Source: Streptacidiphilus sp. 4-A2 (lineage in GTDB: Bacteria; Actinomycetota; Actinomycetes; Streptomycetales; Streptomycetaceae). From it: a stretch of 64,000 nucleotides of DNA. Position 1 is the stretch's first letter. The number at the start of each line of letters is the position of its first letter. Positions 46,423-55,339 of the stretch are shown piece after piece. Below the pieces are notes generated by a model, which saw only the letters and a program-made list of their open reading frames with translations, ran no database searches and was not told the DNA's origin. A program made the position numbers and the translations under genes. The stretch spans positions 7,179,845 through 7,243,844 of the forward strand of contig JAAFYY010000001.1 in NCBI GenBank assembly GCA_014284505.1, in the 5' to 3' direction.

Positions 46423-46735
46423 CATTTCCACCCCGGATGAGCTGCACCTTTGGCCTTCTGGGAGCTTCGCCAGCGGCCTCGGACATCTCGTCCGGGGCCG
46501 CTGGCGTGAGGGGACGGCCCGGTGGGCTGGGTGACCGTGGTGGAGTCGGCGGTCATGCGCGGCCTGTTCGCCCGGGGGCGAGCCGGGCGCCGCTTCTGCG
46601 ACAGCCGGTCGTAGGGGCGAGGTGATGTCGACCGAGGAGTGGCCGAGCATCTCCTTGATTCGGAGGCTTCGGGCAAGCGGTCTGGCGACAGGAGGCCGTA
46701 CGTGTCGAGCGCGAGGGGCGGTCGTCTGGACCACT
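46420..46735 (-). pseudogene. second tyrosine integrase, decayed C-terminal remnant
   Basis: Aligns with the 3' end of the integrase at 3473-4454. RIKEMLGHSSVDIT (box II region) and the tail are recognisable, but several bases are missing, the box I HxxR is lost and nothing of the N-terminus remains. It points to a second element that once used the same tRNA site. Confidence 0.78.
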
Positions 46736-46841
46736 GTCAGGTCGGCACTGGTTCGCCGGCCCGAGGGCAGGGGCCTGCCGCGGAGGATCCGGTATGTGCC
46801 GCGACGGGGACGGATGGAACGGCGGGTCGATGGACGGGAGT

Positions 46842-47849
46842 TCAGTGTCCTGCGGTCCTGGTGCCCGGTTGGAGCCAGCCTTTGTGGGCGGCTTCGGCAC
46901 CGGCTTGGAAGCGGCTGCGGGCGCCAAGGCGTTCGATGAGGTCGGTGGCGATGCGGCGGCCGGTGCGTGGGGAGACGCCGAGGCGCTTGGCGATGGCGTC
47001 GTCGGTGTGACCGTCGGCGAGGAGTTGCAGGACGGCGGCCTCCTGGGCGTTCAGGCCCGGGTGTCGGTGGGGGCGTCTGGCCGAGGGGTAGGGCGGTGCC
47101 CAGATGCTTTCGAACAGGGCGATCAGTGCGGTGACGGTGCCCTGGCCGGTCAGGACGACCGCGCCGGCCGCGGTGTCGTCGCTGCTGACGGGGATCACCG
47201 CGATTGATCGGTCCTGAATGATCAATCGAGTGGGCAGGGTGGCGGTGGTGCGGACGTGTCCGCCGTGTTCGGTCAGCCAGTCGACCCAGGTGCGGGTGGT
47301 GGGGCTGTTGCGCAGGCTGTCGAGGTAGACGGTGCGCATGGTCACGCCTCGCGCCAGCACGTCCCGGTTCGTCTCACGTGCGGCGCGCATGCTGTCCTCG
47401 GTATGGGCGCCGTCGGGGGCAAGCGTCATCACCTCGGTGGTGACCTGCCGCGACAGTGAGGTCAAGCGGTCGCGTATCCGGTCGATGCCGACGAGTTGCT
47501 CGACCCCGGGGGTGGTGGTGACGGGGCGCAGGTCGGAGTACTCGGCGATGAGTTGGGCGGCGGTGGCGCGGGACGATTCCAGGCGGAGTTGCTGGGCTGC
47601 GAGTTCGGCCTGCTGACGGGCGAGCAGGATCTCCATGCCCAGGTCCGGTGAGATGGCCCGCAGTTGGACGTCGCCCTCGTTCGACGGGCGGATCAGGGCG
47701 AGTTCGCTCAGGAGGTCCAGTGCTTCGCGGACCCGGTCCGGGCTCAGCGCCAGGTCCCGGGCGAGCTCGGCCACCCCGTGCCGGGGGTGGCCCAGCATGG
47801 TCCGGTAGACGCTTTCGGCGGTCGAGTCCAGACCCAGTGTCGTCAGCAT
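46842..47849 (-). CDS. TrmB-like/LuxR-type transcriptional regulator
   Basis: 335 residues from ATG 47849 behind GGGGGA. N-terminal winged helix (AESVYRTMLGHPRHGVAELA, DRVREALDLLSELAL) of TrmB type, then a coiled-coil and a ligand-binding-like middle domain (DVLARGVTMRTVYLDSLRNS, RLIIQDRSIAVIPV). The C-terminal LuxR HTH (LNAQEAAVLQLLADGHTDDA, IAKRLGVSPRTGRRI) binds DNA. Such fusions control specialised metabolism in Streptomyces. A 16-bp perfect palindrome lies 115 bp upstream and again further into the next region, making it a likely binding site. Intact. Confidence 0.85.
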   Translation of the reverse strand: MLTTLGLDSTAESVYRTMLGHPRHGVAELARDLALSPDRVREALDLLSELALIRPSNEGDVQLRAISPDLGMEILLARQQAELAAQQLRLESSRATAAQLIAEYSDLRPVTTTPGVEQLVGIDRIRDRLTSLSRQVTTEVMTLAPDGAHTEDSMRAARETNRDVLARGVTMRTVYLDSLRNSPTTRTWVDWLTEHGGHVRTTATLPTRLIIQDRSIAVIPVSSDDTAAGAVVLTGQGTVTALIALFESIWAPPYPSARRPHRHPGLNAQEAAVLQLLADGHTDDAIAKRLGVSPRTGRRIATDLIERLGARSRFQAGAEAAHKGWLQPGTRTAGH

Positions 47850-47964
47850 GTATGTATTCCCCCAGTTAAGGCCGTGCCACCCGCATGCGGGAATGATCAT
47901 CCCACCGGTGTGCAGGGCCGCGTGAGGAGATGTGGGGAATCGGTGAAGCGGACGGTTTCGGCCT

Positions 47965-47980
47965 TGGACGGAACCGTCCA
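47965..47980. promoter_or_regulatory. palindromic operator candidate, copy 1
   Basis: TGGACGGAACCGTCCA is a perfect 16-bp palindrome between the divergent regulator (start 47849) and the small gene at 48029. It recurs exactly at 48351-48366. A half-site-like GGACGGTTT lies just before it. Confidence 0.6.
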
Positions 47981-48028
47981 GGTTGATTGCCTGGCGTCCC
48001 CGATATACCAGTTGGCACTCTTGCGCGC

Positions 48029-48286
48029 ATGTATCTGGTTCACCTGCATTTGCGTTCCACCGACCGCGACCCGCTGGAGCTGCCCGCCGACGCGGGTGCC
48101 TGGCTGCTGGCCGACGCCCATCCCCAGGAACGACTGGAGCACGTCGCGGTCCACCCCCACGCCCGACCGGACCCCGTGCTCGGGGTCTACCTGCTCGCGG
48201 ATGGCCTGGAGGAGGCCGAGGAGCGCGCCGCCGCCGTGTGCCGACGCGTCCTGACGTTCCGCCAGGAGCTGCGCGGATGGAGCTGA
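48029..48286 (+). CDS. small protein, 85 aa, unknown
   Basis: Starts MYLVHLHLRSTDRDPLELPA and continues AGAWLLADAHPQERLEHVAV, VLGVYLLADGLEEAEERAAA. Alternating beta and helix suggests a compact ferredoxin-like fold. No family recognised. It sits directly behind the first palindrome, so it is probably controlled by the divergent regulator. Small genes of this type are often found in Streptomyces peptide or lantibiotic-like loci, but no modifying enzyme is nearby. Confidence 0.6.
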   Translation: MYLVHLHLRSTDRDPLELPADAGAWLLADAHPQERLEHVAVHPHARPDPVLGVYLLADGLEEAEERAAAVCRRVLTFRQELRGWS

Positions 48287-48387
48287 TCGAGGGTCACGTG
48301 CCGCTGATCACTCTGTCCCACGAGGGGCAGTCGGCCGCTTCCGCCGTCCCTGGACGGAACCGTCCAGGGGCGTTTCCGTCCACCTGA
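48277..48387 (+). CDS. possible 36-aa peptide gene
   Basis: ATG at 48277 overlaps the end of the preceding gene by 10 bp and opens a frame (MELIEGHVPLITLSHEGQSA and on) that ends at TGA 48385-48387. The second palindrome lies inside it, so it may be no more than an untranslated leader. Confidence 0.25.
   Translation: MELIEGHVPLITLSHEGQSAASAVPGRNRPGAFPST
48351..48366. promoter_or_regulatory. palindromic operator candidate, copy 2
   Basis: Exact second copy of TGGACGGAACCGTCCA, here extended by one base pair on both sides (CC...GG). It lies about 170 bp upstream of the secreted-peptide gene at 48537. Confidence 0.6.
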
Positions 48388-48536
48388 ACACCCTTCCACT
48401 GGGTCTGACCAGCGAGGAAAGTATTACTCGCCAGCAGGGAACACCGCCCGGACGGCACAACGGAACAAGCGTCACCGCGGGACGCGAACACCGGAACAGG
48501 CCACACAGTCCTCCTCTCCAGAACAGGAATCCGATC

Positions 48537-48722
48537 ATGCTTCGTATCCGCCTCGCCAAGACCGCCGCGGTCGTCACCCTTGCTGTTGGCTCCGCCATCC
48601 TGATCCCCAGTGCGGCGGCAGTCGCAGCGACCAGCACCACCAGCACCACGGGCACCACCGTCACCGCCGGCGCCGCCCCCGTTACGGGCACCGTCGCCCC
48701 GAGCGACTACATCTGGCAGTGA
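48537..48722 (+). CDS. short secreted Thr/Ser-rich peptide, 61 aa
   Basis: A signal peptide (MLRIRLAKTAAVVTLAVGSA and on, cleavage likely after AAVAA) precedes a 30-residue Thr/Ala/Gly-rich stretch and a C-terminal SDYIWQ. No Cys. The operator-like palindrome lies upstream, suggesting control by the LuxR-type regulator. Function unknown. Confidence 0.6.
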   Translation: MLRIRLAKTAAVVTLAVGSAILIPSAAAVAATSTTSTTGTTVTAGAAPVTGTVAPSDYIWQ

Positions 48723-49225
48723 CCCGCAGGACCCCGCCGATCACAGCCCGACCGGAACGAAGCACCTCCCCGTGACACCGGGAATGTCGGCCTGAGGCTG
48801 CGGAGTTTGCCCGAGCCACTGTTTGTACGCCGTCCTTGCACATGGCAACGCCGCGGCAAGGAACACCGGCACGAACACCTCAACCATGACCGTCGCCGCA
48901 GCCACCTTCCAGCGCTGATCCCGCCCCGAAATCGCAGGACGTCACCGGAACCGCTGTTCCTGCAGGACAGCTGTCCGCCTTCCCCGGCCCGACCGGCCAC
49001 CACCGATCCCAGTCCGTCCCACCCACCGCCGGCCACCCCGACCGTCGCACCTGCAGGGCAACGGTCCCCACGTCTGTGCCACCTACAACTCCCGCTTTGC
49101 CGACGGCTGTTCCTGCAGGCCAGCCGTCCAGCCGAAACCGCCCATCGGCGGGCCGGCACGGCCAACCCAATGCATCGCACACCCGGCACCACCTTGAGCA
49201 GCAGCACACCAAGGAGATATCTGTC
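48723..49225 (+). other. 500-bp region without a clear gene; two similar 24-bp motifs
   Basis: No gene is supported. GCTGTTCCTGCAGG followed by a CAGC-GTCC segment occurs at 48953-48976 and 49106-49129 with two differences; the first copy contains the perfect palindrome GGACAGCTGTCC. They may be regulatory sites for the following cell-wall enzyme genes. Confidence 0.35.
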
Positions 49226-50717
49226 ATGAACACGACCTCTCGCAGTCGTAAGTTCCTCGCCCTCTCCGTCGCCGTGGTCGCCGCCGCCGGCATCGGCCTG
49301 GGCACCTCGACCAACTCCTTCGCCGCGACGAAGACCAAGCCGACGCCGACCACGTCCACCGCCGCCGCCCACATCACCAAGTTCACCCCTACGGTCAGCG
49401 ACCCCACTACCGCTACTGCCGCCGAACTGGCCGCCGCCGGCAAGGCCGGAGGCAAGACCGCCCAACTCGCTGTCAAGCCGATGGACTCCAACGCCGGCAA
49501 CCCCATCAGCCGGGCCACGATCATGGCCAGGGCCGAGAGCTGGGTCGCCGCCGCTCCCCTACAGCGAAACCGCCTACCGCACCGACTCCAACGGCACCTA
49601 TCGCACCGACTGCTCGGGCTTCATCTCGATGGCCTGGGATCTGCCCTCCAGCTCCGCCAACAACTACGGTGACACCACCAACACCCTGCCCAGTGTCGCC
49701 ACCCAACTCGGCAGCCTGGACGACCTCCAGCCCGGCGACATGATCGACGGCATCAGCTTCGGCCACGTCGTCCTGTTCAAGGGCTGGACCGATTCCTCCC
49801 ACACCACCGCCGAAATCCTCGAAGAGCCCCACAGCGGAGCCACCGCCCGTGAGGACGACAGCTACTACACCCGCAGCTACCTCACGGCCAACGGCTTCAC
49901 CCCCTACCGCTACAACAACATCATGGCCGACCCCACGCCGGATTCGGCTCCCACGCAGGACATCAACGGTGACGGCCATGACGACCTGGTCGCGGTCAAC
50001 GCTGCGACCGGGCATCTGCAAGCCTTCTACGGCAATGGCACGGCCGGTTACACGCTGGGTCCTGACTTCGGTGCGGGCTGGGGTGCGTACAGTGACATCA
50101 CCGACGCCGGTGACCTCAACGGCGATGGGCGCCCGGACCTGGTCGCGGTGAACAACGCCACCGGGCATCTGCAGGCTTTCTACGGCAACGGTACCGGCGG
50201 CTACACGCTCGGCCCTGACTTCGGTGCGGGCTGGGGTGCGTACAGTGACATCACCAACGCCGGTGACCTCAACGGCGATGGGCGCCCGGACCTGGTCGCG
50301 GTGAACAACGCCACCGGGCATCTGCAGGCCTTCTACAGCAACGGCACCGCCGGCTACACGCTCGGCCCTGACTTCGGTGCGGGCTGGGGCGCGTACAGCA
50401 GCATCACCAATGCCGGTGACCTCAACGGCGACGGCCACGACGACCTGGTCGCCGTCAACACCGCCACCGGGCACCTGCAGGCCTTCTACGGCAACGGCAC
50501 CGCCGGTTACTCGTTCGGTCCTGACTTCGGTGCGGGCTGGGGTGCGTACAGCAACCTCACCGACGCCGGTGACATCAACGGCGACGGTCATGACGACCTG
50601 GTCGCGGTGAACACTGCCACTGGGCATCTGCAGGCCTTCTACGGCAACGGCACGGCCGGTTACACGGTGGGCCCCGACTTCGGCGCCGGCTGGAGCGCCT
50701 ACAACAACCTCACCTGA
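49226..50717 (+). CDS. secreted NlpC/P60-like amidase with five FG-GAP/VCBS repeats (one frameshift)
   Basis: About 495 residues. Signal peptide RSRKFLALSVAVVAAAGIGL with cleavage near SFAATK, a Thr-rich spacer, and a catalytic domain whose Cys is in RTDCSGFISMAWDLP and His in GISFGHVVLFKGW. One base shift near 49552 is needed to enter it. Then five tandem 51-residue units (DINGDGHDDLVAVN ... ATGHLQAFYGNGTAGYTLGP) as in calcium-binding FG-GAP/VCBS proteins. It would cleave peptidoglycan stem peptides, with the repeats binding wall or matrix. The repeat block is almost identical to that of the next gene. Confidence 0.8.
49959..50717 (+). repeat. FG-GAP/VCBS repeat block, copy 1
   Basis: Five tandem 153-bp units coding for 51 residues each. 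The whole block is nearly identical, unit by unit, with 51275-52035, which indicates recent duplication or gene conversion between the two genes. Confidence 0.85.
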
Positions 50718-50770
50718 CCCCGGATCCAAGGATCCGGACGCAGAACTCTGACGCTCCCGCACCGCCCGAC

Positions 50771-50811
50771 GCGTCCCGCCCCTCCCCTCCCACCGGCCGG
50801 GGGCGGGACGC
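50771..50811 (+). terminator. hairpin terminator
   Basis: A perfect 12-bp stem (GCGTCCCGCCCC at 50771-50782 with its complement at 50800-50811) follows the NlpC/P60 gene and precedes the Rpf gene by about 45 bp. Confidence 0.65.
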
Positions 50812-50857
50812 ACCCCGCCCCGCCCGCATTCGGCCCTAGCTGTGAAGAGAACCTCCC

Positions 50858-52035
50858 GTGACCTCACGTCTGCACACCCGCCTCAGCCGCGCCACCGCAG
50901 TTGTCAGTACGACCGCAGCCCTCACTCTGGCAGGGGCCTGCATGGGGGCGGGCTCCGCTCACGCCGCCTCGGTCAGCACCTGGGAAAAGGTCGCCCAGTG
51001 CGAGAGCAGTGGTAACTGGTCGATCAACACCGGCAACGGCTACTACGGCGGCCTGCAGTTCTCCCTCAGCACCTGGGACGGCTACGGCGGCAGCGCGTAC
51101 GCCGCCTATCCCAACCAGGCCTCGGAGAAGCAGCAGATACTCATCGGCGAAAAGGTCCTGGCCGCCCAGGGCCAGGACGCCTGGCCGAACTGCGGCCCGG
51201 CCGCAGGCCTGGGCGCGGACCACGCCGACCCGTACCCGTCCACGACGCCCACGCCGGATTCGGCTCCCACGCGAGACATCAACGGTGACGGCCATGACGA
51301 CCTGGTCGCGGTCAACGCTGCGACCGGGCATCTGCAGGCTTTCTACGGGAATGGCACGGCCGGTTACACGCTGGGTCCTGATTTCGGTGCGGGCTGGGGT
51401 GCGTACAGCGACATCACCGACGCCGGTGACCTCAACGGCGATGGGCGCGCGGACCTGGTCGCGGTGAACAACGCGACCGGGCATCTGCAGGCTTTCTACG
51501 GCAACGGTACCGGCGGCTACACGCTCGGCCCCGATCTCGGTGCGGGCTGGGGTGCGTACAGTGACATCACCAACGCCGGTGACCTCAACGGCGACGGGCG
51601 CCCGGACCTGGTCGCGGTGAACAACGCCACCGGGCATCTGCAGGCCTTCTACAGCAACGGCACCGCCGGCTACACGCTCGGCCCTGACTTCGGTGCGGGC
51701 TGGGGTGCGTACAGCAGCATCACCAATGCCGGTGACCTCAACGGCGACGGCCACGACGACCTGGTCGCCGTCAACACCGCCACCGGGCACCTGCAGGCCT
51801 TCTACGGCAACGGCACGGCCGGTTACTCGTTCGGTCCTGACTTCGGTGCGGGCTGGGGTGCGTACGGCAACCTCACCGACGCCGGTGACATCAACGGCGA
51901 CGGTCATGACGACCTGGTCGGCGTCAACACCGCGACCGGGCATCTGCAGGCGTTCTACGGCAACGGCACGGCCGGTTACACTCCGGTGGCCCCGACTTCG
52001 GCGCGGGCTGGAGCGCCTACAACAACCTCACCTGA
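50858..52035 (+). CDS. resuscitation-promoting-factor-like muralytic enzyme with five FG-GAP/VCBS repeats (one frameshift)
   Basis: Signal peptide up to GSAHAA, then the Rpf fold: STWEKVAQCESSGNWSINTG with the catalytic Glu, NGYYGGLQFSLSTWDGYGG, and WPNCG whose Cys pairs with the first. Rpf enzymes cleave peptidoglycan glycan strands and stimulate spore germination in Streptomyces. A PSTTPTPDSAPTRD linker leads to five 51-residue repeats. A one-base gain near 51985 throws the last few codons out of frame; the natural end is GAGWSAYNNLT with TGA 52033-52035, as in the previous gene. Confidence 0.85.
51275..52035 (+). repeat. FG-GAP/VCBS repeat block, copy 2
   Basis: Five 51-residue units matching 49959-50717 almost base for base, including the linker PTPDSAPT just before the block. 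Confidence 0.85.
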
Positions 52036-52170
52036 CCCCAGGGCCAGTCCACGAAACGGTGCAAGAGGTGGTCCAGCAGGGTGTCGGCCGGAGTGATTCA
52101 GGTAGGTCGTCGCCGACAGCTGACTCCCGCCGTTCGGCCGCACCACGACCATCGCACCGCCAGACCCTGC

Positions 52171-52198
52171 GGGGCCGGCCCCGATACGGGCTGGCCCC
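52171..52198 (+). terminator. hairpin terminator after the Rpf gene
   Basis: A 9-bp stem with one G-T pair (52171-52179 with 52190-52198). No gene is seen in 52036-52330. Confidence 0.45.
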
Positions 52199-52330
52199 TT
52201 GGGCGTTGACTTGCCCCACTCCTACCTCGACTTCGCCCACAGCCGGACCGTCTTCAACCGGCTGCGGTCCCTTGCCGGGGTGGGTTGCTGCGTGGGGGAG
52301 ATGCGGGCGGCTGGTGGGTGCGGTTCGCGG

Positions 52331-52982
52331 CTACTGTGCGCTGTCTGACGGCTCGTAGCGGAGGCTCGCCATGGGGGAGTGTGTGGTCCAGCCCAGGGAG
52401 GAGTAGAGCGCCACGCCCTCGGGGGTGCCGACCAGGATGCCTGTGCGTGCACCGGCCTCGTAGGCGGTGGTCCCAAGGGTGCGCATCACCAGGCTGCCCA
52501 GGCCCTTTCGCTGGTGTTCGGGGGCGGTCTCGATCTGGTCGGCGACGGCGTGGGCGCCGGCATGTGCGATCTGGCCGCGGCGGCGAAGTGGCCTTTGTGG
52601 GTGCGGATCAGCACGCGGGTGACGCCGCCCCGGGTCCAACTGGTGCAGGTGTAGCCGGTCGGCACCTCGGGGCGTTCCGGCGCGAGGTGGCAGGACATCA
52701 GGAACGCGGGCGGGTCGAGTCGCCAGCCCGGCATGACCCAGGGCGCGACCGTTCCCTTGTCTGCGAACAGCTTCAGCAATGTCCCCGGTGCGCTCGTCGC
52801 GGCCATGATCTCGCGCACGTCGGCTGCGGTGGGTTCGGCAGTACGCGGCGGGCGACGTGCCTGGCCAGCCCGACGTCGATCGTCCATCCCCAGGGCTCTT
52901 CGATGGGGTCGGAGCCGCCGCGGGAGATGACCCAGCCGTCGATCCACATCCGCACCAGCTCGTTGATCTTGGTATCCGGCAT
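52331..52982 (-). CDS. GNAT acetyltransferase (two frameshifts)
   Basis: Start ATG 52982 (MPDTKINELVRMWIDGWVIS). The N-terminal part is helical (TAADVREIMAATSAPGTLLK). The C-terminal part is the GNAT fold with acetyl-CoA loop ETAPEHQRKGLGSLVMRTLG and GARTGILVGTPEGVALYSSL. Base shifts near 52850 and 52560 are needed. About 217 residues. Substrate unknown. Confidence 0.7.
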
Positions 52983-53253
52983 CGCCGCCCCTGAGTGTGT
53001 AATAGCTGCTACTGCGATGAGCACCTTACTCACCGGGGTGGGATCTGACCATGGTCGGTGGCGCGCGTCGGCGGGACCCGAGTGGCGTGCCGGCTCATGA
53101 AGCACATCGGCGCGGCAAGTCGATGTCGCGTGATGGGTGGTGCGGGTGACAGTTGTCAGGGGCGACCGGTGACGGCGGGCTCTGCTGCTCCCTCCCGAAA
53201 CTCGGCACCATCGGAGAACCAGGCGAAGTGAGACCGGTTCGGGGAGATGAAGA

Positions 53254-54022
53254 TGGTCAACGCGCATCAGCTGGAGCTCTACGCGAGTGCGGCGGTCGTG
53301 TTCGGGCGGGAAAGCCACTGCTGACGGCGCTGTCCGCGACCCGGCGCGAGGAACGGAGCCCCGTGCGGCTCCTGTCGGCGATCTGGGGCCGCAAGCCGTG
53401 GGCGACTGCTGCGGTCATGGTCGTCATGCTGGTGATGATCGGCCTCCAGTACACCGTGCACGGCCTCGCCGGGCAGCTGATGCGGCAGCCCGGCGCACTC
53501 CACGACGGCCAGTGGTGGCGCGTGTTCACGGCGCTGTTCATCCAGTCCTCCGGGCTGGAGCAGATCGTGGGAACGTGTGCGCTCTGGCCTGTGTCGGCCC
53601 GATCGCTGAGGGGTGCTCGGCCGCAGCCGCTGGCTGCTGGTCTTCTTCGGCAGTGGCATTGTCGCCAACAGCCTCGGCGAGGCGGGTGGAGTCGGCACGG
53701 CGGCGGCAGTTCCGTCGCGATCTGCGGGCTCATCGGGGCCCTCGCCGCGATCTGCCTGCTGCGCGGCGGCAAGTTCGGCCCGGACCTGGGCCCGGACCTG
53801 GGCGAGGACCCCAAGCGGCTGCGGTGGACGGCACTCGCCATCCCGGCCGCCGGAGCGTTCCTCTGTGCGATCGCCAACAACCACGGCGCGGGCCTGCTCA
53901 CCGGCTGCGTACTCGGTCTGGTCGTGGCCACCGTGCTTCCGGGCTCTTTGCGCCTCGGTTCGGCGGAGAACATGACGAACGGCCACACGGACACCGACCG
54001 GTGTCTGCCGGCCCACACATGA
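53254..54022 (+). CDS. rhomboid-like membrane protein (frameshifted)
   Basis: Transmembrane segments TAAVMVVMLVMIGLQYTVHG, then HDGQWWRVFTALFIQSSGLE (typical of the rhomboid L1 loop region), WLLVFFGSGIVANSLGEAG, and SSVAICGLIGALAAICLL, where a Ser follows GG as in the GxSx motif. A last hydrophobic helix GLLTGCVLGLVVATVLPG ends it. Shifts lie near 53320, 53575 and 53690. The catalytic His was not identified, so protease activity is not certain. Start ATG 53254 has GGGGAG in the right place. Confidence 0.55.
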
Positions 54023-54650
54023 CCATGGGGGTGGATCACGGCGGCACTGCGTCGGCCTCTGGACCGAGTGGATCCGGAGTCGGCATTGGAATACCTCAAC
54101 GTGCCTCTGTCGAAGCCGAATTGGCTAGGGTCACGGACGTGGATGACGCCATGGCCTCCATGGTCACCGGTGTGGTGGGCGTGCTCGGCACGCTGCTCGC
54201 TCCCGTCCTCGCAGTTCGTGTGAACTCGCGTCAGCGCGCGAGGGAGGAGGCGGCGGAGGGTGCCCGGCGGCGGTTCGAGGAGCGCCGTGCCAGCTATACG
54301 GCGATGGTCAGGGCCTCCGCGCAGTTGCACACTCTGCTCAAGGATGCCGTGCACCGGATCAGCGCCGGCCTGTACACCGACGAGGACCGCGCCCACCTTG
54401 AGGAGGCACGACGTGAACACCGGGACCGCTATGCCGAGGCGCAGATGATCGCCTCCGGGCGAGTGCTCGAAGCGTCCCGTTCCGTCAACCAGGTGCTCGC
54501 CAAGGCGGACGCCATTGCCAAGAGGGTCGACCGTGGACACCCGCGTGCGGGGAGACGGCCGAGGCCGCGCGCCTCGTCCTGAAGGGGGCCGAGCCGGAGC
54601 TTTCTGTGATGCGTCGCGTCATGCGCGAGGATCTCGGCGTCCTGGACTGA
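54019..54650 (+). CDS. membrane-anchored coiled-coil protein, unknown
   Basis: A single hydrophobic helix (SMVTGVVGVLGTLLAPVLAV) is followed by a long charged coiled coil (SRQRAREEAAEGARRRFEER, then EEARREHRDRYAEAQMIASG). One base shift near 54555 leads to LKGAEPELSVMRRVMREDLG and TGA 54648-54650. The start is uncertain: ATG 54019 overlaps the previous gene, while an ATG near 54142 gives a better protein. Related proteins are widespread in Streptomyces as hypothetical; function unknown. Confidence 0.55.
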
Positions 54651-54972
54651 CGGGCACGAGCAGTGAGGCCGACGGTGAACTGCCTGGTGCTGCGCCGTGA
54701 TCCGGGCGCGGCCGGGCGCATCCGCGAGGCGCTGCACCGGCGGGCCGGGCGGGTGCTCGCGGTCGCGGCGCACCACGGGCGCGGCGGCTGGTGCTCGGGG
54801 GCGTTGGGGTGCGGTGGATCCCCGGTGGGCGGCTCCGGGGACGGCGGGGCCCTCGCCGCCCTTCCGGGCGGAAGGCGGCGAGGGCTCGGGGGCCGGCAGG
54901 CGTGCGCCCGGCCGGGCGCCGTTCGGGTATGCCGGTGACGGCGCCCGGGCGGGGGTTGTGCGGTGGGGCCGG
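54651..54972. other. intergenic region with a bidirectional hairpin
   Basis: No gene supported. A 10-bp perfect stem (CCGGGCGCCG at 54912-54921 with CGGCGCCCGG at 54939-54948) lies between convergent genes and may terminate both. Confidence 0.5.
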
Positions 54973-55272
54973 TCAGGCGTTGTCCTCGATCCGGGTGCCC
55001 TTGATCAGCCAGGTCGGGCCCTCGGCGAACTTGTCGATGATCGAGAAGAACTTGACGAAGGGGGCGCCCTTGCAGTGCACGTCGAACGCGGCCTCGTCGT
55101 CGTACGCCTCGTTGAGGTAGAAGCGGTTGGGGTTCTCGCTGTCGACGATCAGCTCGAAGCGCTGGGTGCCGGGCTCGTCGCGGTTGGAGTCGCGACCGTC
55201 CTCCAGCGCGGCCGTGATGAACTCCTCGCGGCGGTCGGCGGGAACGTCGAAGCTGACGGCGATGTGGTACAT
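54973..55272 (-). CDS. ABM-domain (antibiotic biosynthesis monooxygenase-like) protein
   Basis: 99 residues, one dimeric alpha-beta barrel domain: MYHIAVSFDVPADRREEFIT, NRDEPGTQRFELIVDSENPN, FYLNEAYDDEAAFDVHCKGA. Members act as quinol-forming monooxygenases or haem-degrading enzymes, or have unknown roles. Follows a gene encoding a secreted protein with two such domains. Confidence 0.85.
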   Translation of the reverse strand: MYHIAVSFDVPADRREEFITAALEDGRDSNRDEPGTQRFELIVDSENPNRFYLNEAYDDEAAFDVHCKGAPFVKFFSIIDKFAEGPTWLIKGTRIEDNA

Positions 55273-55339
55273 GGGTTTCCTCTTCTGTATCCGTGCGAAT
55301 GAGAACGAGATGGTGCGGGAAGGGTCTGCGGGGCCCTGA

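Noticed and set aside
49521..51943. Long minus-strand frames with VAVEGLQMPG-like repeats opposite the two wall-enzyme genes
   Set aside because: They are the reverse complement of the FG-GAP/VCBS repeat units, which have clear protein features on the plus strand.
54663..54938. A GC-rich plus-strand frame after the coiled-coil gene
   Set aside because: Low-complexity Gly/Arg composition, no ribosome site, and it contains the terminator-like hairpin.
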